From the IMG/VR virus record IMGVR_UViG_3300032240_001572, positions 1 through 28,531 of that record: a stretch of 28,531 bases of DNA; one strand, 5' to 3'. This document shows, piece by piece, positions 12,598-20,661 of this stretch. The notes under the pieces were generated by a model. It did no database searches. It was given only the letters and a program-made list of their open reading frames with translations, and was not told where the DNA came from. Origin of the DNA: a virus. The translations under genes and the position numbers were made by a program. Positions within the stretch are counted from its first letter, which is position 1; every line of letters starts with the position of its first letter.

Positions 12598-13345
12598 TCA
12601 GTTCCTCCAGAGATGCGATCTTTACAGATCCTACCCCTGCATTACCACACGCTTCTTTTACTGGACAACCCTTACAAATCTTTGAATTAGATCTGTAGTT
12701 TTTTGTAGGAAGTTCTTTTGACTCCCAAGATTTGCGAACTTCTCGCATCCAGTTAAACGCATAGTCTACCCAATTTCTATACTGATCATTAACACCAATC
12801 TCAAAGATTAGTAGTTCATGATTATTTTTATTCTCATAGATAAGCATCCCCTTTGCTTTCTTAAGAATCTTCATATAAATAAGCAATTGAATTACATGCC
12901 CAGACTTAGGAGTTCCTGAGTTTTTACGGTATTCAAATGCTTCATTCATCATTGTTTTAATTTCACCAACAATTTCTTCGCCTTCCCAATTAAGCATGAC
13001 ATCGCCATAACCAAAAATTGGTGGATCAGTATTAAAAACTTTAAACTCTGTTGTATCATTGCCTTCATCATCTTTAAAGATTTTGGCAACTCCAGCCTTC
13101 ATCATTGCACCCTGAATTCTATCATGTCCCATAGTTCCAGATGACATATTGGCTGCACTGTATGGAGTTGTATCATCTTCAAATGTATTGCCTTCAAAAG
13201 CAAGGTACCAGTATCTTGGACATTCGCCATGACTCCATGCAATGGTTGATGGAGCAAAAGTTTTCTTTTGTGTATGCTTTGGTCCACGACCTTCAATATA
13301 TCCAGATTGGATCTTTGCGATCAAAGCCTGATTATCTATTGTCAT
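12584..13345 (-). CDS. Cas4/RecB-like PD-(D/E)XK exonuclease with Fe-S cysteines (253 aa)
   Basis: The nuclease core is seen as H (TMGHDRIQG), D (IFGYGDVMLNW), E-x-K (EEIVGEIKTMM) and a Q-x-x-x-Y helix (HVIQLLIYM). One cysteine lies early (GECPRYWYL), and three lie near the end in KICKGCPVKEACG. Together these give the four-cysteine 4Fe-4S arrangement of Cas4, AddB and related exonucleases. In phages these proteins resect ends for the phage recombinase. I start at the ATG at 13345; a TTG at 13396 in the same frame would add 17 residues but overlaps a -35-like box. Context with RecA and RuvC supports recombination, not CRISPR adaptation. Confidence 0.82.
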   Translation of the reverse strand: MTIDNQALIAKIQSGYIEGRGPKHTQKKTFAPSTIAWSHGECPRYWYLAFEGNTFEDDTTPYSAANMSSGTMGHDRIQGAMMKAGVAKIFKDDEGNDTTEFKVFNTDPPIFGYGDVMLNWEGEEIVGEIKTMMNEAFEYRKNSGTPKSGHVIQLLIYMKILKKAKGMLIYENKNNHELLIFEIGVNDQYRNWVDYAFNWMREVRKSWESKELPTKNYRSNSKICKGCPVKEACGNAGVGSVKIASLEELSETM

Positions 13346-13367
13346 TTTCTTTTCTGCTGTTTTTATC

Positions 13368-13396
13368 ATTACGTTTTTTAATAAATTTTTTGTCAA
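13368..13396 (-). promoter_or_regulatory. Weak promoter candidate TTGACA-17-CGTAAT
   Basis: The -35 TTGACA is exact (13396-13391), but the -10 is poor (CGTAAT at 13373-13368). It lies in the 36-nt gap before the Cas4-like gene. If used, transcription would begin near 13361 and favour the ATG at 13345. Confidence 0.3.
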
Positions 13397-13432
13397 TTTA
13401 AAACTCTTTTCTGTTCTATTAAGTATATCAGA

Positions 13433-13738
13433 CTATCGTGTTGTGTACTTTAATGCTGATACCAAGTTATTAATTGACTCCGCAGCAGTATAATATAAAT
13501 TTTTCTTCCCTCTATCAGACTTGTCAACATTAGCCATCCAAGTAGCCTTAAATGCCATCTTTGCTGCAATAGCCTGAAGTCTTACAATTTCAATTGTTGC
13601 TACTTGAGTTGGAATATCAGGCTTGATTATAACCTTAGCAATAAAAGTTAAAGCAGCAGTTAACTCCTCATCTTGCATATAGTCAGCAATCTCTGCCAAT
13701 CCATTTACCATATCTAATGTTGTTTCATTATTATTCAT
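13433..13738 (-). CDS. Hypothetical helical phage protein (101 aa)
   Basis: I do not recognise the family. It is nearly all helix: an acidic first half (GLAEIADYMQDEELTAALTF), a central helix (IEIVRLQAIAAKMAFKATWM) and a basic stretch DKSDRGKKN before a last helix. There are no cysteines and no membrane segment. It has an excellent ribosome-binding site (GGAGG, six bases before ATG). It sits between the Cas4-like nuclease and a putative resolvase, so a replication or recombination accessory role is likely. Complete length, no sign of decay. Confidence 0.72.
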   Translation of the reverse strand: MNNNETTLDMVNGLAEIADYMQDEELTAALTFIAKVIIKPDIPTQVATIEIVRLQAIAAKMAFKATWMANVDKSDRGKKNLYYTAAESINNLVSALKYTTR

Positions 13739-13739
13739 T

Positions 13740-14027
13740 TTATTCCTCCGTTAATTGTTCTAACATTTCCATTTCAATTATAGCAAGTCTAACCTTTGTA
13801 TTTCCTTCTCCAAGTATTACTATAATTGCTGGGGCTTTGTCTGTTCCTGCCTTTATAGCATCTGTTGTTACCTTTGCCCAGACATCTTGATTTAAGGTAA
13901 AAGACTTGGAGGCTTCTTTAAAATCAACCACAAACCCTTTCCAAGTTGCATCACCCTTTTGAGTATTGCGACCAGAATTTTTATGTTGTTTTGCACCAAT
14001 TCTTTTACTCTCGTTCTTTTCGCTCAT
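13740..14027 (-). CDS. Small basic protein, possible Hjc/VRR-type nuclease (95 aa)
   Basis: The N-terminus is basic and Gly/Asn-rich (RIGAKQHKNSGRNTQKGD), followed by WKGFVVDFKEASKSFTL, helices, and APAIIVILG...VRLAIIEM. The order (basic loop, strand with D-x-K, then two strands) resembles archaeal-type Holliday junction resolvases of the PD-(D/E)XK fold, in which a central Asp and ExK bind metal. Here the strand reads VVDFKEASK, so the metal residues could be D, K and E but do not match perfectly. The neighbours, a RecA and a Cas4-like nuclease, fit. It could also be an unrelated small DNA-binding protein. Confidence 0.65.
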   Translation of the reverse strand: MSEKNESKRIGAKQHKNSGRNTQKGDATWKGFVVDFKEASKSFTLNQDVWAKVTTDAIKAGTDKAPAIIVILGEGNTKVRLAIIEMEMLEQLTEE

Positions 14028-14193
14028 AATCTTTCCTTGAAGGTGGAAGAATATCTACAGAAGAAACATGTTTATTAGAACACATCCAACTTACAGAAAC
14101 AGTATCTTTCCAATACCTCATTGTTTTAACAATTTCACCACAAGTTTTACAAATAAACTGTCCTGGATACACAGTAAAAGGTTTATGAGACAT
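14005..14193 (-). CDS. Zinc ribbon protein (62 aa)
   Basis: A CKTCGEIV knuckle near residue 15 and a WMCSNKH element near residue 37 could bind one zinc (Cys-Cys then Cys-His). The first strands read FTVYPGQFICKTC. The C-terminus is highly charged (RKDYERKERE). It overlaps the RecA gene by 11 nt at its start and the next gene by 23 nt at its end. It is probably a nucleic-acid or protein-binding accessory of the recombination set, with no further assignment possible. Confidence 0.68.
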   Translation of the reverse strand: MSHKPFTVYPGQFICKTCGEIVKTMRYWKDTVSVSWMCSNKHVSSVDILPPSRKDYERKERE

Positions 14194-15202
14194 CTGTTAA
14201 TTGTTTCTTCAAAGAATCTTGAAGATCCAAATCCTCTTTCACTCTATTAACAAATCCTTCACGACCTTGAACTTTTGTTCCATCTGGAAGAAGATACCAT
14301 GCTCCAGTTCTAGTAACAAGTCCTGCTAGTTCTGCGGTATCAACAAGATCACCAATGCTATCAATGCCAACATTGTCTCCCCTGAAATAAAAGTCATACT
14401 CACCAGACTGAAAACCAGGAGAGGTTTTAGAAAATTGTAGTTGCCATAGTACTTTGCGACCAATTTTTTCCTCAATAAGTTTATCTCCAACAGGGATCTT
14501 TCCTTTAATTGCTTGGTTGTCGGACTCAGAAGAAAATAATTTAATAACAGTTGAGGAATAAAACTTAGTAGCCTGACCACCAGTAGGCTGCTGACTAGTA
14601 TACATAGCACTGATATTGTTGCGAGACTGAGAAATAAGAACAAGCATAGTTGGCTTAACTTTATTGTTTGCATAATTAAGCATTTTCCACGCATTACTAA
14701 AGTCTCTAGATTCTGCTCCGATTTGTTTTGTATTTTCAAGTTGTTTAAGTTCATCTGAATCCTTTTCAAAATATATTGCTGGAAGAAGAGAAGTAATACT
14801 ATCAATAACAATCATATCAACTCCAGCGTTCATAAGATTAGTTCCAATATCTACCATTTCATTAATTGTACGACATTGTGAAACAATTAACTTAGAAGTA
14901 TCTACTCCAAGTTTAGTTGCCCAATTTTTATCATAAGACATTTCTGCATCAATCCAAGCACAGATCTTTCCTTCTTTCTGTGCTAGACCTATCATTTGAA
15001 GGCATAGAGAAGACTTTGCAGACGATTTAGAACCCCATACAAGTATCTGACGACCATATGGAAGACCACCATTTAAAGCCTTATTTAATCCAAAACTAGG
15101 AGTAGGTGCATATTCCGTAGCAGGTAATGAATCTCCTGCCATAATTGTTTTACGTAACTTTGGATTAAGTTGTGCCAATACATCTTCAACTGTCATAGTC
15201 AT
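14183..15202 (-). CDS. recA: RecA-type recombinase (339 aa)
   Basis: Strand-exchange ATPase. TPSFGLNKALNGGLPYGRQ precedes Walker A GSKSSAKS at residues 57-64. The catalytic Glu is E87 in WIDAEMS, Walker B is in MIVIDSITSL, and the DNA-binding L2 region is PTGGQATKFYSS. Ala replaces the usual Gly before the P-loop Lys, a substitution reminiscent of T4 UvsX, where this position is also not Gly. The length is close to bacterial RecA, but the C-terminal domain is different and basic-acidic mixed. It overlaps MazG by one base (TAATG) and is flanked by nuclease genes, so it drives phage recombination-dependent replication or repair. Confidence 0.93.
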   Translation of the reverse strand: MTMTVEDVLAQLNPKLRKTIMAGDSLPATEYAPTPSFGLNKALNGGLPYGRQILVWGSKSSAKSSLCLQMIGLAQKEGKICAWIDAEMSYDKNWATKLGVDTSKLIVSQCRTINEMVDIGTNLMNAGVDMIVIDSITSLLPAIYFEKDSDELKQLENTKQIGAESRDFSNAWKMLNYANNKVKPTMLVLISQSRNNISAMYTSQQPTGGQATKFYSSTVIKLFSSESDNQAIKGKIPVGDKLIEEKIGRKVLWQLQFSKTSPGFQSGEYDFYFRGDNVGIDSIGDLVDTAELAGLVTRTGAWYLLPDGTKVQGREGFVNRVKEDLDLQDSLKKQLTDVS

Positions 15203-15519
15203 TAGAATCTAACCCCATGCTTTTCTGGACGTGTAGTATTGAATTGAGTTTTTTCTTCAAACATTTCATCAAGTGAATGACTTACATATCCATTATTAAA
15301 CATTCCAGCATATAGATCTAGTGTACGAATAAGAATATCTGCTATTTCTTTTGTTACTTCTTCACTACCCTTTGATTTTCTTACTGCTTCCATAACCTCG
15401 GTTACTTCAGATACGATCATCATACATTGTTTAGCAATAAAAATATCGTCTACTGGGGTATCCCAAAAACCTTTATCTGTTGCTGTTTTATGCAGTTCAA
15501 CTGCTAGTTCATTTAGCAT
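15202..15519 (-). CDS. MazG-like nucleotide pyrophosphohydrolase (105 aa)
   Basis: All-alpha NTP pyrophosphatase fold. IVSEVTEVMEAVRK and EEVTKEIADILIRTLDLY carry the ExxE...ExxD acidic residues that bind magnesium in MazG and related enzymes. Short single-domain forms are common in phages, where they may lower (p)ppGpp or clear non-standard nucleotides to support DNA synthesis. The ATG overlaps the polymerase stop (TAATG), and its own stop overlaps the RecA start the same way, so it is translationally tied to both. Substrate cannot be told from the sequence. Confidence 0.85.
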   Translation of the reverse strand: MLNELAVELHKTATDKGFWDTPVDDIFIAKQCMMIVSEVTEVMEAVRKSKGSEEVTKEIADILIRTLDLYAGMFNNGYVSHSLDEMFEEKTQFNTTRPEKHGVRF

Positions 15520-18500
15520 TATTGTACATCCTCCATTATTGTTGTTCCATCTTTTGTTTTGCCTAAACTAAATTTATATGCATTGCCTTCTTCAATTTTC
15601 ATATATGCTTTTGCAAATACGGTAGGAAATACTGTAATTGAATGAAGGTCTCTTGATGCATCTGCTACTGTTAATGAGGCCATCTTCTTTCCAGCCTTCG
15701 TAACCCTTGGCTTAAAAGAAACAACAAACATTTCTTCATCTGTATACGGTATTTGCTTGTAATTTAAAAACTTTACAAGACCAGAAGTTGATCCTTTTAT
15801 TTGATCAACAGGAATGGCACTAAGTATACGATTATCATTAGCCAAAATGAGATACGATATGCCAGCCTCAATAGTTGTTTGTTCGTCATCAAATATACCT
15901 ACGCTTCCTGTTTTATCTAAAATTTCTACTCTTGACCAACCTGTTCCTCGTTTAATTGATTTTACCATACCCATTAAAATAAAGGAACCCTTCTCTTCAA
16001 AATCTTCAATATCTTGAATAAATGCATAGTAATGAGAAGGAACTGTAATATTAAACTCTGGAAGATTAAGGAACTCATAAAGATTTTCCTTAACTTCTTT
16101 GTCATTAATTGGTTGATCTGCAAAAGTTGCTGCTCCAATAAGTCGCAAAGCATTTAATGCACGACTGTTAACTCCGTTACCCTTTGTAAAAGTAAACTCT
16201 TCTAATTCTTTATATGATTTAAAAGGGCGACCCTTCATATACTTTGAGGCAATATTATCTGAAATAAACTTAATACCAGTTAATCCAAATCTAATTCCCT
16301 TGCCTTCAATTTTAAAATCATTATCTGATTCATTAATGTGTGGCAATTTAATAGGAATATTCATACGCTTTGCTTCAATAAGATATTCTGTACGAGCATC
16401 TTTATCTTTTTCATTTTTAAGCAGTGAATACATAAACTCAAGTGGATAGTGATATTTTAACCATGCCGTCCAATACGAGAGCGTAGAATAAGCAACCGCA
16501 TGAGATTTGTTGAACGAATACCCTGCATGCGCTTCAAAGTCATGCCATAGATCAAGAGCCTGATTGGGACTAATATAGGCAGAAGCACCTTTAATGAATT
16601 GGTCTTGGTATACATCAAACTCTTTAGCATCCTTTTTCTTACCAATGATCTTTCTAACTTTATCTGCTTCTGACATGGACATTTGTCCAAGGTGTACGCA
16701 TGCTTGCATAACTTGTTCTTGGTAAAGAATACAGCCATAAGTGTCCTCCGTAAATTCTTTCATAATTTGATGGATATAAGAAACATTTTGCTTGCCATGT
16801 TTGCGAGCAATGTAATCTTTTCCAATAGTGTTTGCTGCACCTGGACGAACCAATGCATTTGATGCAGCAAGTTCATCTAGATTTTTTACTCCCATTTTAA
16901 CTAAGAGATTTGTATATGGTGTTGCTTCACATTGAAATACACCTTTTGTATAGCCATCAGAAAGCATTTGATAAACATTTTTATCTTGCATATTAATAGA
17001 CAATAAATCTATTTCTTTATCATGTCTTTCTTTAATAATTTCAAGAGTGTTCTTTAATACACTAAGGGTTTTAAGTCCTAATGCATCAATTTTAATAAGT
17101 CCAATCTTTTCAGCCTCTGCCATATCAACAGCAACTACTGGAATTCTTTCATCTTGACCAGTTACTGAACGTGTTTCCATTGGAGCAAATCTAAATATTG
17201 GATCTTTGCTAGTTACAACTCCAGCAGCATGAATGCCAGTTCCTCTAATACGACCACGAAGTTGTTCTCCATACATTTCAACCTCTGGATACTTATCTCT
17301 AAACCATTGAGTTGATTTTGAATAGCAATACTCTTCCCAAGTATCAACAAGTTTTAACACCTTGTTTACATCAGTTAGTGGAATATTTAATGAACGTGCT
17401 ACATCTCGCACAACCCCTTTATCTTTAAACTGCAAGAATGTTGTAATAGACGCAACATGGCGATATTGTCTAACTAAATAATCATTAACTTCATAACTAC
17501 GTGAATCTTTAATATCTGTATCAATATCAGGAAAGTCATTACTTTCTGTATTAATAAAACGAAAGAATAAAAGTCCATGTTTAATTGGATCAATATCCGT
17601 AATTCCAAGTGCATAGCAAAGCAATGAGCCTGCTGCAGATCCACGACCTGGGCCAACCATAATTCCTTCTTTCTTAGCCCAGTTAATCATATTGCGTACT
17701 ACAAGAAAATATGGTTCAAAATTCTTTTGAGCAATAATATTTAACTCTTCATCAAGACGATCTAAGTATTCTTTAGAATCAACTTTGCGTTGAGTTAATC
17801 CCTCTAAAGCAAGTTTCTTTAACTCTTCTCCTGGATTTCTATACTGTGCAGGAAGAAGGTTCAATCCTTCTTGAATACCATAATCGCCAATCTTATCTGC
17901 AATTTCATTTGTAGAAACAAACATATCTTCACGATCAATGCCTTGCTTTAACATTGCATTCTTCATTTCTTCATATGATAAAAGATGAATATCAAACTTA
18001 TTAAAACTCATCATACGATCTGTGCCATAAAGATAATCTAGACGCTCCATAAAGTTGTCCTTCTTTTTAGACTTATCGTATGTTACATCTTTTTCTAACT
18101 TTGCATGAGTATTTAGAATAAGCATAAGTTCTTGAATTTCTTTTTGACTTGTATCTGAGTGATGACAATCTGGTGTTACAACTATCTTAATATTCATTGC
18201 ATCAGCAAGTTGAATAATTCCTTTATTTACTTCTGAAGGATTATGTGGCATTATTTCAACATAATAATCATCGCCAAATTCTTCTTTAAACCACTTCATA
18301 TGTTTCTTTGCTGTTGCAAGTTCTCCTAGTTCAACAGCCTTTGCAATCCATCCACTAAGACAAGCAGATGTTACAATAATTCCTTCTTTATATTTAGCAA
18401 GAGTTTCAAAATCAAAACGTGGTTTGCTAAAAAATCCATCAGTCCAAGCAATCTCATTAATTTTATTAAGATTCTCTAAACCTATTTGATTCTTAGCGAG

Positions 18501-18785
18501 AAGGACTATATGATGATAATTTTGATCAAGAGGATCAGTGCGATCTGCCTTTGCTCTCTTATCCGCCATATTTGTAGTCATATAGCCTTCTACGCCAAGT
18601 ATTGGTTTAATGCCCTTTGCTTTTGCAATACGGTGCAGTTCCCTATGCCCAGATAAAGTACCGTGGTCAGTAATAGCAATTGCTTGCATTCCTAACTCAA
18701 CTGCACGGTCAACGTATTCTTCTGGAGTAGCAACACCATCCATAAGGGAGTAGTGTGTATGGACATGTAAACCAACGTAGTTCAA
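15519..18785 (-). CDS. dnaE: DNA polymerase III alpha subunit, DnaE type (1088 aa)
   Basis: Replicative C-family polymerase. An N-terminal PHP domain (YVGLHVHTHYSLMDG, AIAITDHGTLSG, VTPDCHHSD) keeps the metal-binding residues. The palm has GPGRGSAAGSL and PDIDTDI with two catalytic Asp, and the third in KIDALGLKTLSVL. LYQEQVMQ and the finger region KVRKIIGKKK follow. A helix-hairpin-helix region and an OB fold (SFILMGMVKSIKRG) complete the core. It is slightly shorter than bacterial DnaE (about 1160), and I see no clear clamp-binding motif at the end. The start is TTG at 18785, correct because the PHP domain begins at once. It lies between the ssDNA-binding protein and MazG. Confidence 0.95.
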   Translation of the reverse strand: MNYVGLHVHTHYSLMDGVATPEEYVDRAVELGMQAIAITDHGTLSGHRELHRIAKAKGIKPILGVEGYMTTNMADKRAKADRTDPLDQNYHHIVLLAKNQIGLENLNKINEIAWTDGFFSKPRFDFETLAKYKEGIIVTSACLSGWIAKAVELGELATAKKHMKWFKEEFGDDYYVEIMPHNPSEVNKGIIQLADAMNIKIVVTPDCHHSDTSQKEIQELMLILNTHAKLEKDVTYDKSKKKDNFMERLDYLYGTDRMMSFNKFDIHLLSYEEMKNAMLKQGIDREDMFVSTNEIADKIGDYGIQEGLNLLPAQYRNPGEELKKLALEGLTQRKVDSKEYLDRLDEELNIIAQKNFEPYFLVVRNMINWAKKEGIMVGPGRGSAAGSLLCYALGITDIDPIKHGLLFFRFINTESNDFPDIDTDIKDSRSYEVNDYLVRQYRHVASITTFLQFKDKGVVRDVARSLNIPLTDVNKVLKLVDTWEEYCYSKSTQWFRDKYPEVEMYGEQLRGRIRGTGIHAAGVVTSKDPIFRFAPMETRSVTGQDERIPVVAVDMAEAEKIGLIKIDALGLKTLSVLKNTLEIIKERHDKEIDLLSINMQDKNVYQMLSDGYTKGVFQCEATPYTNLLVKMGVKNLDELAASNALVRPGAANTIGKDYIARKHGKQNVSYIHQIMKEFTEDTYGCILYQEQVMQACVHLGQMSMSEADKVRKIIGKKKDAKEFDVYQDQFIKGASAYISPNQALDLWHDFEAHAGYSFNKSHAVAYSTLSYWTAWLKYHYPLEFMYSLLKNEKDKDARTEYLIEAKRMNIPIKLPHINESDNDFKIEGKGIRFGLTGIKFISDNIASKYMKGRPFKSYKELEEFTFTKGNGVNSRALNALRLIGAATFADQPINDKEVKENLYEFLNLPEFNITVPSHYYAFIQDIEDFEEKGSFILMGMVKSIKRGTGWSRVEILDKTGSVGIFDDEQTTIEAGISYLILANDNRILSAIPVDQIKGSTSGLVKFLNYKQIPYTDEEMFVVSFKPRVTKAGKKMASLTVADASRDLHSITVFPTVFAKAYMKIEEGNAYKFSLGKTKDGTTIMEDVQ

Positions 18786-18789
18786 TTAA

Positions 18790-19440
18790 TTACCACTCAA
18801 CATTTGAAGAGGTAACAGATGGAGTATCAAACCCAAAGTAGAATGCTTCCTGCTCTGCGTATGGTACTTCACGAACAACCTTTTCTAGGTTGAATCCTTC
18901 AACAGTCCATGTGTATGGTTCTGCATCTGGAGCAGTTGGAAGTAGTGTGTAATTGGTTTCAGTTCCCTGTCCATTACGCTTTAACTTCCAACTAAGATTT
19001 GTGATGCTGCCTGTTTCTAGTGCATACTCACGAATATTATTAAATGCTGATTGCTTACTGATACCTTGAGACCATACGGCTACGTAAGGCTCTTCTGTAC
19101 CATCATCTACAAGAACATTGCAATAGAAGCGCAAACGTGCTCTCCAACCGCTCTTAGGTTCTTTACGAGCCATCTCACAGCCAAAACAACGACCTAGTGA
19201 TTCTTGTGTACAAGCAGCCTTGCGCTTATAATCCTTTGGATTTGTGTGTTCTGAAATTACTACAGCAAGACCACGATCTTCTGTAAAGTGTGCTGAATCT
19301 GAATCCAACTCTTCAACAAAACGAATCTTTGCTGATTGACCATCCGCTAGTTTAACCCAACGAACTTTGATACTTGATGATTCCATCTTTGGCTTGTCAA
19401 GCAGGGCATTAATATTTTTGAGTCCCTTTACTACGCTCAT
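18790..19440 (-). CDS. Putative ssDNA-binding protein with gp32-like zinc signature (216 aa)
   Basis: After a basic, flexible N-terminus, strands surround a zinc site: H65, C77, C85 and C88 (SEHTNPKDYKRKAACTQE, then GRCFGCEM). T4 gp32 has H64, C77, C87 and C90, nearly the same positions and spacing. The following RARLRFYCNVLVDDG and EEPYVAVWSQG read as OB-fold strands, and WSQGISKQSAFNNIREYA fits the family. The position between primase and polymerase is where an ssDNA-binding protein is expected. It has its own promoter and AAAGGAG, so high expression is likely. The protein ends VEW; a long acidic tail as in gp32 is not obvious. Confidence 0.75.
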   Translation of the reverse strand: MSVVKGLKNINALLDKPKMESSSIKVRWVKLADGQSAKIRFVEELDSDSAHFTEDRGLAVVISEHTNPKDYKRKAACTQESLGRCFGCEMARKEPKSGWRARLRFYCNVLVDDGTEEPYVAVWSQGISKQSAFNNIREYALETGSITNLSWKLKRNGQGTETNYTLLPTAPDAEPYTWTVEGFNLEKVVREVPYAEQEAFYFGFDTPSVTSSNVEW

Positions 19441-19465
19441 TTTTTCTCCTTTTATGTTGTATGTT

Positions 19466-20410
19466 TTAGTTTAGCATAGACATGATTGAATTGTCAAATT
19501 TAAACTCTAAAGTTTTAATTGCTTCATCACTCATGTCACCTATATCTTTATATTGTTTGTCTAACTGTATAACGGAAACACGAGATCCAAGTTTTTCAAT
19601 TATCCTGTCTTTCATATTTCCACCTGCTTCATCGTTATCTGCAATAACAATTATGTTATTGAAGTATTTTTGAAGCAATTCTGTTTGTGTGTTTGATACA
19701 TTTGCACCAAGAGTTGCAACTGCTGGAAACCCTACTTGATCAAGTCTAATAGCATCAAATGATGATTCAACTATATAAACCTTATCAGAGGATTTTACTC
19801 TGTGCAAGTTAAATAAAACTTTGCTTTTAGGTAATCCTGGTGTATTTTTAAATTCTTTGCCTTCAATAGAACGACCAACAAATCCAAGTGGTAATCCATC
19901 TGGTGAATGTACTGGAACAGTAACCATATCTTGTTTTTCTGAATATCCAAGTCCAAACTTTGCAAAAGAAGATGTATCAATTTTACGATAAATAAAATAA
20001 TCTTTTGCTCTATCAGATGTATTAAGATTGTTATAAAGTCTTTTAAGAATTAGTTCATCAAACTGAACATAGTCTGGCTTTGCATATAACGCTTTATTAA
20101 TTACAGATTCAATATTGTTTTCTTGTTCTTTACTTTTAATAAAACGAGCAGCCTCAAAATAAGATCTTCCAGAAGAATGCATCACAACTTCAATAAGTGT
20201 TTTAGTTATTTGACAGGAGAAGCAAAAGAAGGTTCCTTTTGTTTTAGATATTTCTGCAGCGGGAGTACGATAGTTATTGTGATAAACACAAAATACAATA
20301 TAGTCATTGTCTAACTCATTAGAAATGTCTATACCTGAGCCGTTGAGGACTCTTTTAACTTGTTCGGCGGTGTATATATCACCTTGTTGCCGTCTATCCC
20401 TTGTATACAT
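19466..20410 (-). CDS. dnaG: DnaG-type primase (314 aa)
   Basis: Makes RNA primers for lagging-strand synthesis. The zinc-binding head is CVYH at residues 41-44 and CFSC at 63-66, a CHC2-type ribbon. The TOPRIM core shows VYIVESSFDAIRL (catalytic Glu) and IVIADNDEAGG (the DxD pair). In between are FGLGYSEKQDMVTVP and GLPLGFVGRSI, typical of the RNA polymerase domain. It is shorter than bacterial DnaG (about 600) and lacks the helicase-binding C-terminal domain. It overlaps the unknown gene upstream by 82 nt and is one gene away from the helicase. Confidence 0.9.
   Translation of the reverse strand: MYTRDRRQQGDIYTAEQVKRVLNGSGIDISNELDNDYIVFCVYHNNYRTPAAEISKTKGTFFCFSCQITKTLIEVVMHSSGRSYFEAARFIKSKEQENNIESVINKALYAKPDYVQFDELILKRLYNNLNTSDRAKDYFIYRKIDTSSFAKFGLGYSEKQDMVTVPVHSPDGLPLGFVGRSIEGKEFKNTPGLPKSKVLFNLHRVKSSDKVYIVESSFDAIRLDQVGFPAVATLGANVSNTQTELLQKYFNNIIVIADNDEAGGNMKDRIIEKLGSRVSVIQLDKQYKDIGDMSDEAIKTLEFKFDNSIMSMLN
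19468..19497 (-). promoter_or_regulatory. Promoter TTGACA-18-TAAACT for the ssDNA-binding protein
   Basis: The -35 is at 19497-19492 and the -10 TAAACT at 19473-19468, inside the last codons of the primase gene. Initiation near 19461 gives a 20-nt leader with AAAGGAG. Confidence 0.6.
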
Positions 20411-20655
20411 TCTGTTTGCTTCTTTCCTATATATATTCCATACACTGAGAGTTTAAACTCAAAGTATTGCTTTCTTTCATTATAGTCTACCGTAAAATCA
20501 GGGTTTATGTCAAATCTTGGCACATACCCCAAAAGTTTCATTTGTGATAAAAGTAATCTTATATACTCATCTTTTAGTCTTGGTGTTGCTGCTTCATCAT
20601 GGATTAACCCATTTAAGTCAAACTTTTTAATTGGCTTGTGATGATAATTGTGCAC
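20329..20655 (-). CDS. Hypothetical protein between helicase and primase (108 aa)
   Basis: The start is GTG at 20655; the ATG two bases upstream is in another frame. A helix (LKDEYIRLLLSQMKLLGY) is followed by strands PRFDINPDFTVDYN, KQYFEFKLSVYGIYIG and a GNKVIYTPP end. I do not recognise a family. It overlaps the primase by 82 nt, long for this genome, so the real end of useful sequence may be earlier or the overlap may couple expression. Position between DnaB and DnaG suggests a replisome accessory. Confidence 0.68.
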   Translation of the reverse strand: MHNYHHKPIKKFDLNGLIHDEAATPRLKDEYIRLLLSQMKLLGYVPRFDINPDFTVDYNERKQYFEFKLSVYGIYIGKKQTECIQGIDGNKVIYTPPNKLKESSTAQV

Positions 20656-20661
20656 ATTATA

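Noticed and set aside
12584-13345. Cas4 as part of a CRISPR system
   Set aside because: No Cas1, Cas2 or repeat array in the window. Its neighbours are RecA and RuvC, so a phage recombination nuclease fits better.
13499-13527. TTGACA box inside the 101-aa gene
   Set aside because: The -10 (AAAAAT) is poor, it is deep in coding sequence, and there is no gene start just downstream.
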